Positions 23,219 to 34,290 of a stretch of 64,000 nucleotides of DNA are shown here, in pieces. This DNA comes from Lates calcarifer (Eukaryota; Chordata; Actinopteri; Centropomidae). Positions within the stretch are counted from its first letter, which is position 1. Each line of letters starts with the position of its first letter. The translations under genes and the position numbers were made by a program. The notes under the pieces were generated by a model. It made no database searches. It worked only from the letters and a program-made list of their open reading frames with translations, and had not been told where the DNA came from. The DNA is taken from positions 2,845,269 through 2,909,268 of the forward strand of contig NC_066835.1 of assembly GCF_001640805.2 (NCBI RefSeq), written 5' to 3'.

Positions 23219-24163
23219 CAGTGATTCTCAACCTTTCTGCTGCTAAGGCCTCCCTGTGTCCAATGAAAAATTCCAGGGCTCCCCCTTTATACGACAAAGA
23301 CTTTCCCTCCTGTGTGTTTTGCCACAATGATGATGATTCGTAATCCCAACCTGTTTCGGTGGCTGGAGTCAGAAACTTTTGAATTTTGAATGAAAATGCA
23401 CAGCAACAACAATGTAGGCTAACACAGCAAACTGGTGAGGGAGTTGGGTGAAACTGTGTCCTGCCTGTCAACACGCAGAGCAACGTTATAATGTAGCAAC
23501 ATTAATGCAGGCGCACCCACACATGCGAGCACTGCAAGGAAATGTGCGTGATCTTGGTGTTAAAGTCTTTGCTGCACCAGAGTTAGTCATTCTAAACAGT
23601 TCACTACTTTTATTTATATACCGTAATTTCCGGACTATAAGCCGCTACTTTTTTCACACGCTTTGAAACTTGCGGCTTAAACAATGATGCGGGTAATTTA
23701 TAGATTTTTACGGGCTAATGAGCTTCATGCCGCAAAAACATTTAGACACCTGCGGCTTATAGACAAGTGCGGCCTGTATATGTAGTTTTTTTTTTTCTTT
23801 TTAAATTTAGTGGGTGCGGCTTATAGTCAGGTGCGCTCAATAGTCCGGAAATTACGGTACACATCAGGAAAGAATACAGAGGTCGGGACGACAGGAACCT
23901 CAGTAGTGCGTATGGCCATGCTACTGCCTCATACTGCATTTTGATCAATTTATTTGTTTGTTATTATTGGACTAGGCAGTTAGTTTATACAAATGAAGCA
24001 CTACAGATTGACTGTTTGTTTAGTTAGATAGTTTATCTCGTTATTTTGTCATTAGAATATTTTTTTGCATTTTTCTTACTAACAATCACAGCTGTCTCAA
24101 GGCCCCCCTGGCAGCTCTCTGTGGCCCCCTAGTGGGCCATGGTCACCCTGTTGAGAACCATTG
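23219..24163. mobile_element. hAT-type non-autonomous element
   Basis: The left end CAGTGATTCTCAAC and the right end GTTGAGAACCATTG form 14-bp terminal inverted repeats with two mismatches. They have the CAGNGGTTCTCAA signature of Charlie-like hAT elements. The subterminal stretches (GGCCTCCCTGTG on the left, GGCCCCCTAGTGGGCC on the right) resemble non-autonomous hAT copies. I could not see an 8-bp target duplication (CTTTCATG against TAGAATAT), so the flanks have diverged or an end is slightly displaced. No transposase frame was found inside. The element is interrupted by a complete MITE at 23621-23857 and so predates it. Confidence 0.75.
23621..23857. mobile_element. MITE with perfect terminal inverted repeats, TA target
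   Basis: The ends CCGTAATTTCCGGACTAT and ATAGTCCGGAAATTACGG are exact reverse complements over at least 18 bp, and TA flanks both sides (23619-23620 and 23858-23859) as target duplication. The 237-bp body repeats TGCGGCTTA four times in both orientations. It matches a CCGTAATTTCCGGACTATAA repeat I remember as widespread in fish genomes. The TA target suggests mobilisation by a Tc1/mariner-type transposase. Intact TIRs indicate a young insertion, nested in the hAT-type element. Confidence 0.92.
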
Positions 24164-26559
24164 TAGAATATGTCTTAGCTAACTGCTGCATGTGAATACA
24201 AGCGTCATAAAAGGAGCCTGAGACTTCCATCATCTGTTTTGAATTGTGCTCTACTGAACCTTAAGTGTGGCTGCACCAGTGTTAACACATCTATGATAAT
24301 TACCACATGCCGTGAGCAATGTCTGATGTTAGATGGCGTTTTAAACGTTGACGGTGCTGGAACAAAACTCAAGGATTGAAAATGCAAGTCAAAGCTCATC
24401 ATCACATCAAAACTATGGAGTAGATAACAAGATTTTAAATTCATGGAGTGTTTATGCTGATCCAAGCCACATTTGTACTACGAGCCTGTTCCATAAGTGG
24501 AAGATGTTGAGGAAATAATCACTCTGTGGTTTTGTTTTCACCTTCCCTCTCTCTGTCTTATGCCTCTGTTCTCTGTACAACTTGCATGTGTCTCTCTTTT
24601 CGTCTTTCAGTCACATCAAACGCAGCCTTTTCCGCTTAATGGGCCATTAGCTCTGCTCTGAGTCTCTGTCAAAAATCTTCCTAGGCTTCTCATCTTGCCA
24701 TTTCACTCTTATATTTTAAGGGCAAGAAAATAAAAAGATGTGCTTCTTTTGGGTGCGGTGGGAGGTGGAGGGGGGTGGTGGTGTTGTACCTCCATTACTG
24801 CATATGGGAGTCATTACAGTAGACAATATAGCATTGTACACACCTGCCAACCATTTAAGTTGAGGATATTAAACTCCTGTAAAGTACAGTTCCACTGTGG
24901 TTGAAATTTTCCATCAGATTTTTGCATTTTCAAGTTACTGGAACAGTTTTCACATGCTCGCACCAGAAGACAGGATATTTTTAAACCTGTTCTGCCAAAC
25001 CTCTCAGGCTCATTCACTGCTATTCAAATCTTAAAAATAATAATAATAATAACAACTCTGGAGATTTCTGATTCAATCACAAGAGGGAATACAGCAGTGA
25101 ACTGGGAACTGTTTCAGTTGAATCGCAGGAATTGTTTCAGTTGAATCAGAACACTAAAATCAGGCTATATTTGTAAAATAAGTGAGTCACTTTCATATTC
25201 ATGTATACATTTGGGAAAACTCAGGGGCAAAACAAGACAGTGCAGGATATTTTGACAGCAGTTTCTGCCTCCTGATTTGACTGTTACCCACCAAAATAAA
25301 ATCCATGTGCTAAATGCTGCTAAACAGAAATCCTCATTTGACATATCAAGTAAGATTCATCTACCTTGATGTTATTTACTGTGCTGTTCAATTGATGGAC
25401 TTTTTGTTTTATGTGTGGTGTGACACAATGTACTACATTTGTTAGGAACACACCATTACAAAATAAAGCTTGTTGCTATTGGATAATTAATTGTGTGGAA
25501 AAAGGTCTCCAAGCAGCTCTTCCTCCCAGCGTCCTAACACCACATCCAGACAATCTAGAGACCTCTCCTCGTCACGTATTATGAGCACTGAATATCATAA
25601 ATGACTCAGACATTGATCCCATCCGTGACTACATTATCATGCACAGACACTGAGCCCTTGTCTCGGTACACACTGTCACTGTCAGGTATAAACCTGTAAT
25701 GCACGGAAGAGCAGGCCATTTCATGCATGGATACACAGGGGGTATTATCACCTGAACTGATGATGGGCTCTGATGCCCCCTGTTTGATTCCAAGTGACAC
25801 AGATTTCTCTGCTCTGATATAAAGTTGTTGGAGTCAAGTTGTGGTTCTGGCACAGCTTCTCCTCTTGTCAAGGAGCTTGGAGAAGAGAGGCAGCGTTAAA
25901 GATAAAGACTGCAACCACAATTGTAGTTCTGAGTATATAATTACATGGTTTAAGTGAAATTCAGTTTTTAAGTGGGGAGGTATACAAACTGGTGATGAAG
26001 AGGATGAAAAGGAAAGAATGGAGGAACACTATGAAAAAGAGAGAGAAATTATCTACATGTTTGTGTTCCTACATGTATCTTAAGATGTCTCCACAAAGAA
26101 AACTAGGTTCTTAAAGGCTGATGAAATCCATATACAGTGCTGAACTCACTGGAGACATAGTCAGATTCATTTTTGTTTGACAGATCATTCAAACATGACC
26201 CTGTTTATTCCAGTGAAAGTTGTTCATATGCCACCGCCCCCGCCCCCCCTCACAAATATTCCATGGGTTTCCTCATGTTCCTGCATCTTTGGGCCCACTG
26301 ACTATGTGCATCTTAAGACCTCCACTGGCTGACCCAGCTGACTTCCTTTACACATGAATGGGATAAAATAATGACATTTTCTCATCTCTCAATGTATTGG
26401 ATCGAATGCATCGAATTCTGATATAAAAAGAATGCACTTTACTCATACAAAATAATAAATACTGAACTGGATAATTATACAGAAAGATATACAGGCAGAG
26501 AACAGGTTGGATAAAGTCATTTTCAGCCTTTATCAAGTGTTTCTATTTTTTGGACCCAA
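24164..26559. other. Intergenic DNA; one weak exon-like minus frame
   Basis: No supported gene. A minus-strand frame at 25606-25830 ending in a stop reads plausibly (CVSMHEMACSSVHYRFIPDS) but has no convincing acceptor and no family I recognise. A 24-bp near-duplicate (TGTTTCAGTTGAATC twice) occurs at 25108-25150, and a short AAT run near 25035. Confidence 0.35.
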
Positions 26560-27050
26560 ATAATTCAAAATGTATAAAAGAAAGATGGATGACCAAATTG
26601 GAACAGGGAGTACTAGTAGACACTTGGGAGGAGGTATGCTCCCAGCATGGTTAAGTGGATGTACTATAAACAGGTTTTTTCAGAACATATAACATTTAAT
26701 AAAGATAAACCCTTTGGCTTCAAGCAACTGTTGGAAAAACTGTCAAGCCCTGGTGGGCAGCTATGTACATACAATCTGGTCATGTTCAAAAGTGAAAAAA
26801 CACTGGATTGATGTGTTTCAAGCTGTTAGGGGAAAATCTTGACATCCAACACGACTGAAGAATCTCCCTGTTGTGAATGACACCTGAAGGGATAGAAAGA
26901 ATTTACTCAGTTACTTCAGTTTACAGTGGCAGGGAAATGTATTGTGCTGAACTGGTCAAAGCCCCTCCCCCCTACAATTAATGGATAGAAAAATGATGGG
27001 ACATATATAAAATGGAACAAACAGGACGCTCATTTAGGCTTTAAAAACTG
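26560..27050 (+). pseudogene. L1-like LINE ORF2 C-terminal relic
   Basis: The plus-strand frame at about 26770-26830 reads IWSCSKVKKHWIDVFQAV, the W-S-C-P-K-x-x-x-F-W segment downstream of RT in fish L1-type elements. Later, QFTVAGKCIVLNWSK followed by PPTIN corresponds to the L-L-x-A-x-K-x-I-x-x-x-W...P-P-T region near the ORF2 C terminus. Stops (TGA, TAG) and frame changes are scattered throughout. Only the 3' end is present, as usual for 5'-truncated LINE insertions. Confidence 0.7.
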
Positions 27051-27232
27051 ATTTTAAATATTTATTGATGGTGCCCAGCCATGACATTACTAATTCAATA
27101 AAATAAGCTTTCACTTTTATAACTTCACCTAGGGCAGGGATTTGTCTTGTGTTAATCTGTTTGTTCCTCTTTTTTTATTCATTTATTTGCTTTCTCTCAT
27201 CCCCCATGCTATCTAGCAGTTTATAAGACTGA

Positions 27233-27485
27233 AAGGAGTGCCTTGCTAAAATGGTATGTAATGAGCACTTTGTTAATATGGTTTGTATTGAATATTTTGG
27301 AAAAGAGAACCTGTAATGGTTACTTTGACAATATGTTCTGCAGTGAGAGCTCAATAATGTAATGAACACCTTGATAGTAAGCTCTAATACATATGTTGAT
27401 AACATGGATCTGTAATGAATACTTTGATCTGAAATTAGCAGTCCATGTGATAATATGGACTGTAATGACCACTTTGCTAATGGGG
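27233..27485. repeat. Decayed minisatellite, unit about 27 bp
   Basis: Roughly nine diverged copies of a unit close to GATAATATGG-(A/T)CTGTAATGA-ACACTTT occur in a row. The clearest are at the start, near 27395-27425 and near 27450-27475. Units vary in length by a few bases. Confidence 0.65.
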
Positions 27486-28953
27486 CAAGATGTTATGTAG
27501 TATGGTAGTACATGGGATCAGTAGGTGGAAATTTTTTTTATTACTTTATTTCATTTCTGGGGTCTGTATTGTGCCAATTGAAATTGAAGTTGAAAAAGTC
27601 ATTTTGGGGGTTTGATACACTTAGAAATATGTAGCCACTGTTTTCCATGCTGCGGCTTTTCCAATGATTGTGTATGGGAAAGGGGCTTTTGGGGCCAGTG
27701 TGTGTCACATGATGGATGTTGAAGCTGTAGTAACCCAGTGGGGCCACTACACCAAGATTGCTTCACAGCGTAGCTTCGTTCCTGAGGGCTTGAGATAGAC
27801 ACATTAAATTTGATAGGTTTTGAAATTATATGAGAAAGAATGCGCTAATTCTGCATTTCCAGTTACATGGACTGGCTGTAAAGGTGTTAAGACTCAAACA
27901 ACAGTTTGGCATTTAGTAGGTCCTCATATCAAAAGCAAAGACATGCTACTGTAATGGAAACAAATGTTTGTAATTATTGCATCAGTTTCAAAAATGATAT
28001 ATAGACCATACTGTGGCTTAAAGGGGAACTCCACTGATTTTTACACATCAAAGTCTGTTTCCAGGTGTTGTTGAGTTCTTCTACATGTTTGAAGTTGTAT
28101 AAAGCCTTTTGTGGGTTGTCACACAGGAACTAAAGTACTCTATAAACAATATTTTATTTGACAGAGCAAATGCAATATAATAGATGAATCTGTAGTCTGT
28201 AAGTCAGTGGTGACTGTAATGCTGACTGTACATGCGGTGTTATAAAGGGAAAACAAAGAGGAAAACCAAATAAAAAGTATTCATGGTGATGCTCAGAGAG
28301 ACAGAATGCAGAGGCAGTCTAAATAACCTTTTAACAACAGAGCACACAGATATGTTGCCTGTTTGATATGTGGTGAAAACACTGGGTTACTGCAGGAAAT
28401 TTGAAAACATTACACACCTTCTAATGAGTCTACAACCTGAACCTGCCCTTGCATAGTTGCAAAATGGAGGATGTGCCTGCATTCTGTTTCCCCTTTCTGA
28501 AAGGAGAAGGTTTAACCCATTCCACAGCTGCAGAACTTGACTCTGCATCTTCCAGTTCTACAAGCCTGTTGGTGTTTGTAGCCATTATCAGTGGTAGGCA
28601 CTTGTGGTTTTATAAATAAAAGAGTTGATAGCAAAACATACCACCCAAAACTGTTCACCCTCATGGTATTCCCTTGGCATAGCCTGGTTCATCATCTCTG
28701 CAGATCAGTCTCTTCCTTCACAAGTTATCATCACATATTAAAACGCCTATAATTCCCAATGTACAGAAATAAATGTGGATGCAGAGCACATGTTCTCTTC
28801 AGTATTTTCCAATGGAAACCCCTTTTTGGCAGTAAATCTCTTCGTAGTGACATTGGTATTTATAAACATAAAGAGAACCTTTCTCAGCTTAATGATCACT
28901 GAAAGAGTTAACTTACACAGAAACAGCTAGTTGGTATTAATTATGTTTGGGCT

Positions 28954-28955
<2 letters not shown>
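27486..28955. other. Intergenic DNA, no gene seen
   Basis: Nothing recognised except the short repeat at 28021-28125. The paired minus frames at 27541-27802 are chance overlaps. Confidence 0.4.
28021..28125 (+). repeat. Dispersed teleost repeat fragment
   Basis: AAAGGGGAACTCCACTGAT followed by ACACATCAAAGTCTGTTTCC matches the start of a repeat I recall as widespread in teleost genomes. No terminal inverted repeat partner was found nearby. Confidence 0.45.
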
Positions 28956-28994
<39 letters not shown>

Positions 28995-29005
28995 CCTCCC
29001 TCTCT
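28956..29005. repeat. CT microsatellite passing into CCCT
   Basis: (CT)n from 28956 to about 28990, then CCCT units. Confidence 0.95.
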
Positions 29006-29169
29006 GGTGGCTGACAAGTACCCTCCATTTTATTCAAAGACACAGTGTGGAAAGAAATGCAGCACGTGTGCAAACTGAACCGATGCGACATGCTTAGAGC
29101 AGATTTATCTGTGCAAACAGAACATGTAACATGGGGCCATCTACACATTAGGAGCTGTCAAGATAGTCC

Positions 29170-29682
29170 ATTCTAAATCCATGGGCATTAATATGGAGTT
29201 TGTCCCCAGCTGTAACAGCTATGCAGCTATAACAGCTTCCATTCTTCTCGGCATACTTTCTACAAGATGTTGGAGTGTGCCTGTGAGAATTTTGCCCAGT
29301 CACCCAGAGGAGCATTTGTGATCAGACACTGATGTTGGACAGGAGGGCCTGGCTTCCAGTCTCTGTTTCAATTCATCCCAAAGGTGTTCAGTGGGGTTGA
29401 GATCAAGGCTCTGTGCAGGCCAGTCAAGTTCTTCCACACCAAACCCATCCAACCATGTCTTTATGAACCTTGCCCTGTGCACTGGGGCACAGTCATGCTG
29501 GAACTGAAAAGGGCCTTCCCCAAACTGTTCCCACAGAGTTGGAAGGATAGAATTGTCTAATCTGTCTTGGTAAGCTGAAGCATTAACATTTCTCCTCACT
29601 GGAATTAAGGGGCCAAGGCCACCCCCAGAAAAACAACCCCATAGCATCATCCCTCCTCCACCAAATGTGAATGGTACAGGCT
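29170..29682 (-). pseudogene. Tc1-like transposase relic, C-terminal half
   Basis: The minus frame at 29300-29650 encodes the C-terminal catalytic part of a Tc1 DDE transposase. [11 protein letters not shown] begins it, [10 protein letters not shown] carries the second Asp and [16 protein letters not shown] carries the Glu, with exactly 34 residues between them (the D34E signature of Tc1). A TGA replaces the expected tryptophan codon just after the SSG at the frame's end. Beyond it the same frame continues (TLQHLVESMPRRMEAVIAA) to about 29215. The N-terminal DNA-binding half is missing: similarity stops abruptly at about 29682, where a hAT relic begins. It is inactive. Confidence 0.9.
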
Positions 29683-30410
29683 GTCACTCAGTTTACTCCT
29701 GAATCCAACAAGTTGGGGTTCAAGACTATTGAACAAATACTCAAATCATCGAACAGGTGCTAGGCTCAGATAAAAAAAACAGGGCACTTGGTACCCACCT
29801 GGCAAGACATCAATGTGCTGGAATCAGTGAACAGTGCCATAAAGCTGCTGCGTGACTATACAGATGTGTTGTCTGGTGAAACCTTCATCAGCGTTTTTCC
29901 TGGTGCTCCACCTGTTCCACCAGCAGTCTACTAAAACCTGAAGAGGGTGAGTCTGAACTCACAAAAAAATTTAAAAAAACACACTGGAGAATCTGAGCAA
30001 CAAATGCACCGACCCTGCTTCCATAGACCCTGATTCTGAACAACTTATGTAGGACATGACAAGGTGGACAGACTACAGGAGATAACTACTACAGAGCTGC
30101 TGTTTCTGTTTGCTGACAAGTGCCCCCCTCCCTGAGCCATGCACAGTTATGAGTGTAGGTCAAGAGGATCCTGAAGTTATATATGGAAAGAGATGCCCCA
30201 AGATAATGCTGGGCCTGAGGAAGAAAACACCAGGGAGCTTCTTTAAGAAGTCAATGGCAGCTGCCTTCCAGCTTCTGAGGAGGACAAAATCAGAGATGAA
30301 CTGTCAATGTACTTCTTGTCCCCAGACACAGCCCCAGAAACAGACCCACTTCAGTGGTGGAAACTGCACAAAACCAACCAGACTTGTTTTTCTAGTAAGC
30401 AGTTTGTGAC
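29683..30410 (+). pseudogene. ZBED-type hAT transposase relic
   Basis: Plus-strand frames starting near 29780 read HLVPTWQDINVLESVNSAIK followed by LLRDYTDVLSGETFISV, the core of ZBED1-like hAT transposases. Near 30290-30370, IRDELSMYFLSPDTAPETDP followed by LQWWKLHKT is the C-terminal hAT dimerisation region. At least four stops and several frame shifts lie between. The N-terminal BED zinc finger and the catalytic core upstream are absent. It abuts the Tc1 relic on the opposite strand. Confidence 0.85.
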
Positions 30411-30660
30411 ACCTAGATAAATAACGAGGACAAGAAAACAACAGATCATTGTGTGGCTGTTTCACACAAGGGTTCTTATTTTTCATTTTCTTAAGATCAG
30501 ACAAAACCTCAGACACGTGTTTAAAAGCCTCAGGCACCTACTTACTCTTGCAAAGTTATTCTTCTGCTTCTGTAGTGGCACTTTAATGATGGACAAAGAA
30601 TGTTCACTTAAAATAGTTATACTGTTGCACAACTCCATAACTATATTACTGTGAGAGACA

Positions 30661-30744
30661 TACATATATACTATACAATAAATATAATAATAATATAATA
30701 TATATATATATATATAATATATATATATAATATATATATATATA
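30661..30744. repeat. AT-rich microsatellite
   Basis: Interrupted (TA)n and (AAT)n runs, including two blocks of TATATATATATA separated by TAATA. Confidence 0.9.
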
Positions 30745-33700
30745 ACTTTAATCATGATCTCAGAGCTGATGTTTTGCCCCTTTATGGCAAGGCTTTGTTC
30801 CCCATGAGGAACACTGTTCCCAACAAGGGAAAGGTAACAAAAACCACCTACACATATACACAATACACAACTCAGATCTTCTTGTTCTTTGACTAAACTT
30901 TTGTAGCTGTCCTGTATTCATTGGTTTGATGTCCTTGAGTTGTCTGGCTAATGGTTTGTCTTTTGTCCTGCAACAATAAAAGAAAAAAGAAAAAAACTTA
31001 ATGGAGGCAAAAACACATACATTATAAAACTTCCCACAGAAGAAAATGACTTTTTTCATTGTCTCTCTCAGTCACAAAGACAATAACAGCATATTGAATA
31101 TATTGCACTAACATAATGTCTCCTTAATGTTAGAAACAGCAGAATGATTTGCCCTCCTGACTCCAGAACACACAGACTGAGCTCTGTTTCTTCAAAAGAC
31201 ATTAACCCAGTGGTGGTAAGACTAAAGTGCCCTAAAACCAATAAAACAAAGGGATTCATGAGTGATCTGAGGGAGCTGAATAGCCACTCAGTAGTGTTCA
31301 GTGAGCTTTTAGAGCTTTTTTTTTTCATAAAAACAGTTGTCTGCTACAACCAAAGACAACGCTATGAGAGTGGTGAGAGTGAACCAGAACAGTTAAGTTG
31401 TGGGCCAGATCATAAACAATGACCTGAAATTCACTACAAAGCTCCATAAAGCTGAGGGGAGCAGACTCAGCTGTACTTCTCTCACCACTTTGAGTGGCAC
31501 CTTTCACAGCTGTGTATTGTCTTCAAACATTGGTTAAAGCTGCTAAAATGTTTACATTTAAACAGACAAGCCAGTGTCTCTTGGTGAGAAAAGACGAAAG
31601 TTAGATGAAATGACAGGGTGATATGTTGGATGGAGTGTGTTTGCTTTTCTGATTCACTTGTTGGACTCAAAGTTTGGTGCATGAAGTTAAACGCCAGCTA
31701 TGACTGCAACCAACAGTTTGATTTTGTAGCTAACTCACAAAATGAACATTAATTGTCTAGTGATTAAACTGATTAAATCTAAAAAAAATATAAAGCCTGC
31801 TACACTGCAACACTGATACTAGTCTTGATTTGATTGGAGACGGGATGCTTGCATTTGTGGGACATGTAATGTTTTAAGGGGGTGATGACTGTGGTGGCAT
31901 GCTCTGGATCAAACTGTATTTTCATGCTGACACATCAAAGTTACTGCTGTTAAACCTCAATATGAAGACAGTTACTTTCCACATGAAGGCTAATTTTGGC
32001 CTGAGGCCTGTATCACCCATTATGTTTCGACGTTTGTTTTCATCATGCACAGAACTAGCAGCCTTGCAACCTTGCTCCACTCTACTGTGCAATTACAATT
32101 TCCCTGGTTTGTTACTGATTGATGCTTCAGCTAAGATGAACTTCACTGAGCATTTTGATAAAGTAATTGAGTTTAAAGGTGAATATGCTGCCTGAGACAC
32201 AGAAACTTATTTTGCTCCAGTCCTTTCAGTTTGCTGCTGATTAATGTTGTGTAAGACCATGGAATACAAACAAATCCTCTCACTGCAGCAAAAAGGGAAG
32301 TGTCAAAATATGCTCTTTAATACAGACCCAGTACCACAGTCAGACAAATACAAACATATTCTTTGTCATTACAGTCAACATGAGAGCTGAATGTTAATTT
32401 ACTCAATCTATGCAACAATCGATAAACAGACTCAAAAGTCAGTCAAATTAGCTTGCTTGCTTGAAACAGCCTCATTCCTCAAAGGGATATAAATGTACAG
32501 AATATATCATAGGTTAGCTAACTTTCACAACTGCCGTTTAATCAGAAGAAATGCCCGCTACCGTCAATATTTGGTGAGGTGGAAAAATCTGAGTTCAATG
32601 AACAGGGTGCTGACACCAGAGAAAATTTGATCTCACCTTGAATTAAATATTTTATGCTGTAATGCCTAAAGCTTTATGACTCCAGCAAAAAAATAAAAAA
32701 AAAAGCTGTAGGCAGTTTGCATCCATTAACACTTTTTTATTGGAGGACTATGCATATGTATTGTGGAATATGACTGGTTTTAAGTCTGGCTCACTCAGAC
32801 GACTGCTGCACAACTTCTGGCATCATTTATGTAGCATGGTGAAAGCGCATAAATGATTCATGGAGCTTGATCAAGCCTTTGAAGTTCTAATATGATTTGT
32901 GTATCTCTGAAGGTCATTCTCACTACTATTGATACTGGGTAGATTGGTGTTGCTTTACTTGTTGGGTTAGAAGAGTCTTTAGCATATTCTCTGCTGTTAA
33001 GAGGGCTTTCCTCTTATATTACAACAGCTGAAGGAAGTAGAAGTCTTACACTGCTGCTGTTTAAAGATAAATGAGTGTACTGAGGCGGGCTGTTTGACAG
33101 CTTTTTATTTGTACATGTAAGCTTTCAGTGTTTAGTGTAAAACATGATGTGAGATTTCTATACAACACTTTTGCAAAACCCCTCTTTGAGCTTTTTGAAA
33201 GGTTTCAAATGTTAGAGCTTTTACAAAGGGAAGAAATCAAATACTTTTTACAATAACTAATAAAGGACAGAGTAGCACAAACAGCTCTTCCCTAAAGATA
33301 CAGAGGAAAAAAAAGCAGGGCTCTTATATAAAATGTCACACTGATTTACAGCCTGGAGCTGCTCTGCCGAATGGAACACTGGCTCTCTGGATTCATACAA
33401 TGTTTGTCAGAAATTTTTACATCCAAATGAGTTTCATAATGCATGAGATCGATCAGTTCTGTTTCAGTAAATGCTGCTCCTGCCCATCCCTCCAACATGA
33501 TGGTGTTCTCGCGGTTACCTCTTTAATCTTTTTGCAGGTAGAGCTGCACATTGTCACATCACAGAACTAGTGGGAAAATATATGTGAAACTTACGGATAT
33601 GGAAGAAAGTATAAACCACTTTAAGTAGTTTATTTCTTCCGTAGACACATAAAATCCATAAGGTCCCAAGACCTTAAGAAGACGTTGTGGATCTCTGTCC

Positions 33701-34049
33701 ATTCAGTTTTCTTTTTTTTTTTTTTTCATCTGTATTTTGGTCAGTTGTTGGTTAGTAAAGTGTCGTGATGTCACACAACTACAAATTTGGTTTTGAGAAA
33801 ACTTTGAGGAATGATGCATGAAGGAACTTTTTGTGATTTTGTGTCCTTACCATCTACTTATTTCAACCAGTTTAAGTGACATCACAAGTTCTTAGCATGT
33901 GTACCTCAATGTGTGTTGTACTGATGGGTGTCTCGATTCGGATCATTTACTTAAGTGAATGTCCTGCATTCAAAATCTTCCTGTTATTGACAATATACTT
34001 AAATTCTAAAAAGTCAAAGGGAAGGGGCATTAACAGGGAAGTGGTATTT
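30745..34049. other. Intergenic DNA, no gene seen
   Basis: AT-rich, with a T14-like run at about 33711-33726 and an A-rich patch near 32686-32704. The plus frame at 31899-32195 has no domain and no splice context. No transposon recognised. Confidence 0.45.
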
Positions 34050-34290
34050 TAATGTCGCAGTTGGTTGAGGGGGCGCTAGTTATCTCAGTGTCTTCTGTCT
34101 CTTCATGTAATCTCAGACTGACTCCATGATGTTGAGATCAGGGCTCTGTGGGGGGGTCAGACCATCTACTGCAGGACTCGTTGTTGTTCATGTCTCTGAT
34201 GGACAGTTGGAATCTGTGCAGGTTACTGATGAAGGATAAGTGTAAAAACATCTGAAGTGCCTAAAGCTTCTGCACAGTACTGTTATACAT
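34050..34290 (-). pseudogene. Tc1-like transposase relic with element end
   Basis: The minus strand at about 34085-34150 reads PPQSPDLNIMESV, a TGA in place of the usual Trp codon, then DYMKRQKT: the catalytic Glu box of a Tc1-type transposase. At 34255-34285 the plus text GCCTAAAGCTTCTGCACAGTACTGT looks like the terminal repeat of the same Tc1 family. Catalytic box and terminus lie about 110 bp apart, so most of the element is deleted. Confidence 0.75.
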
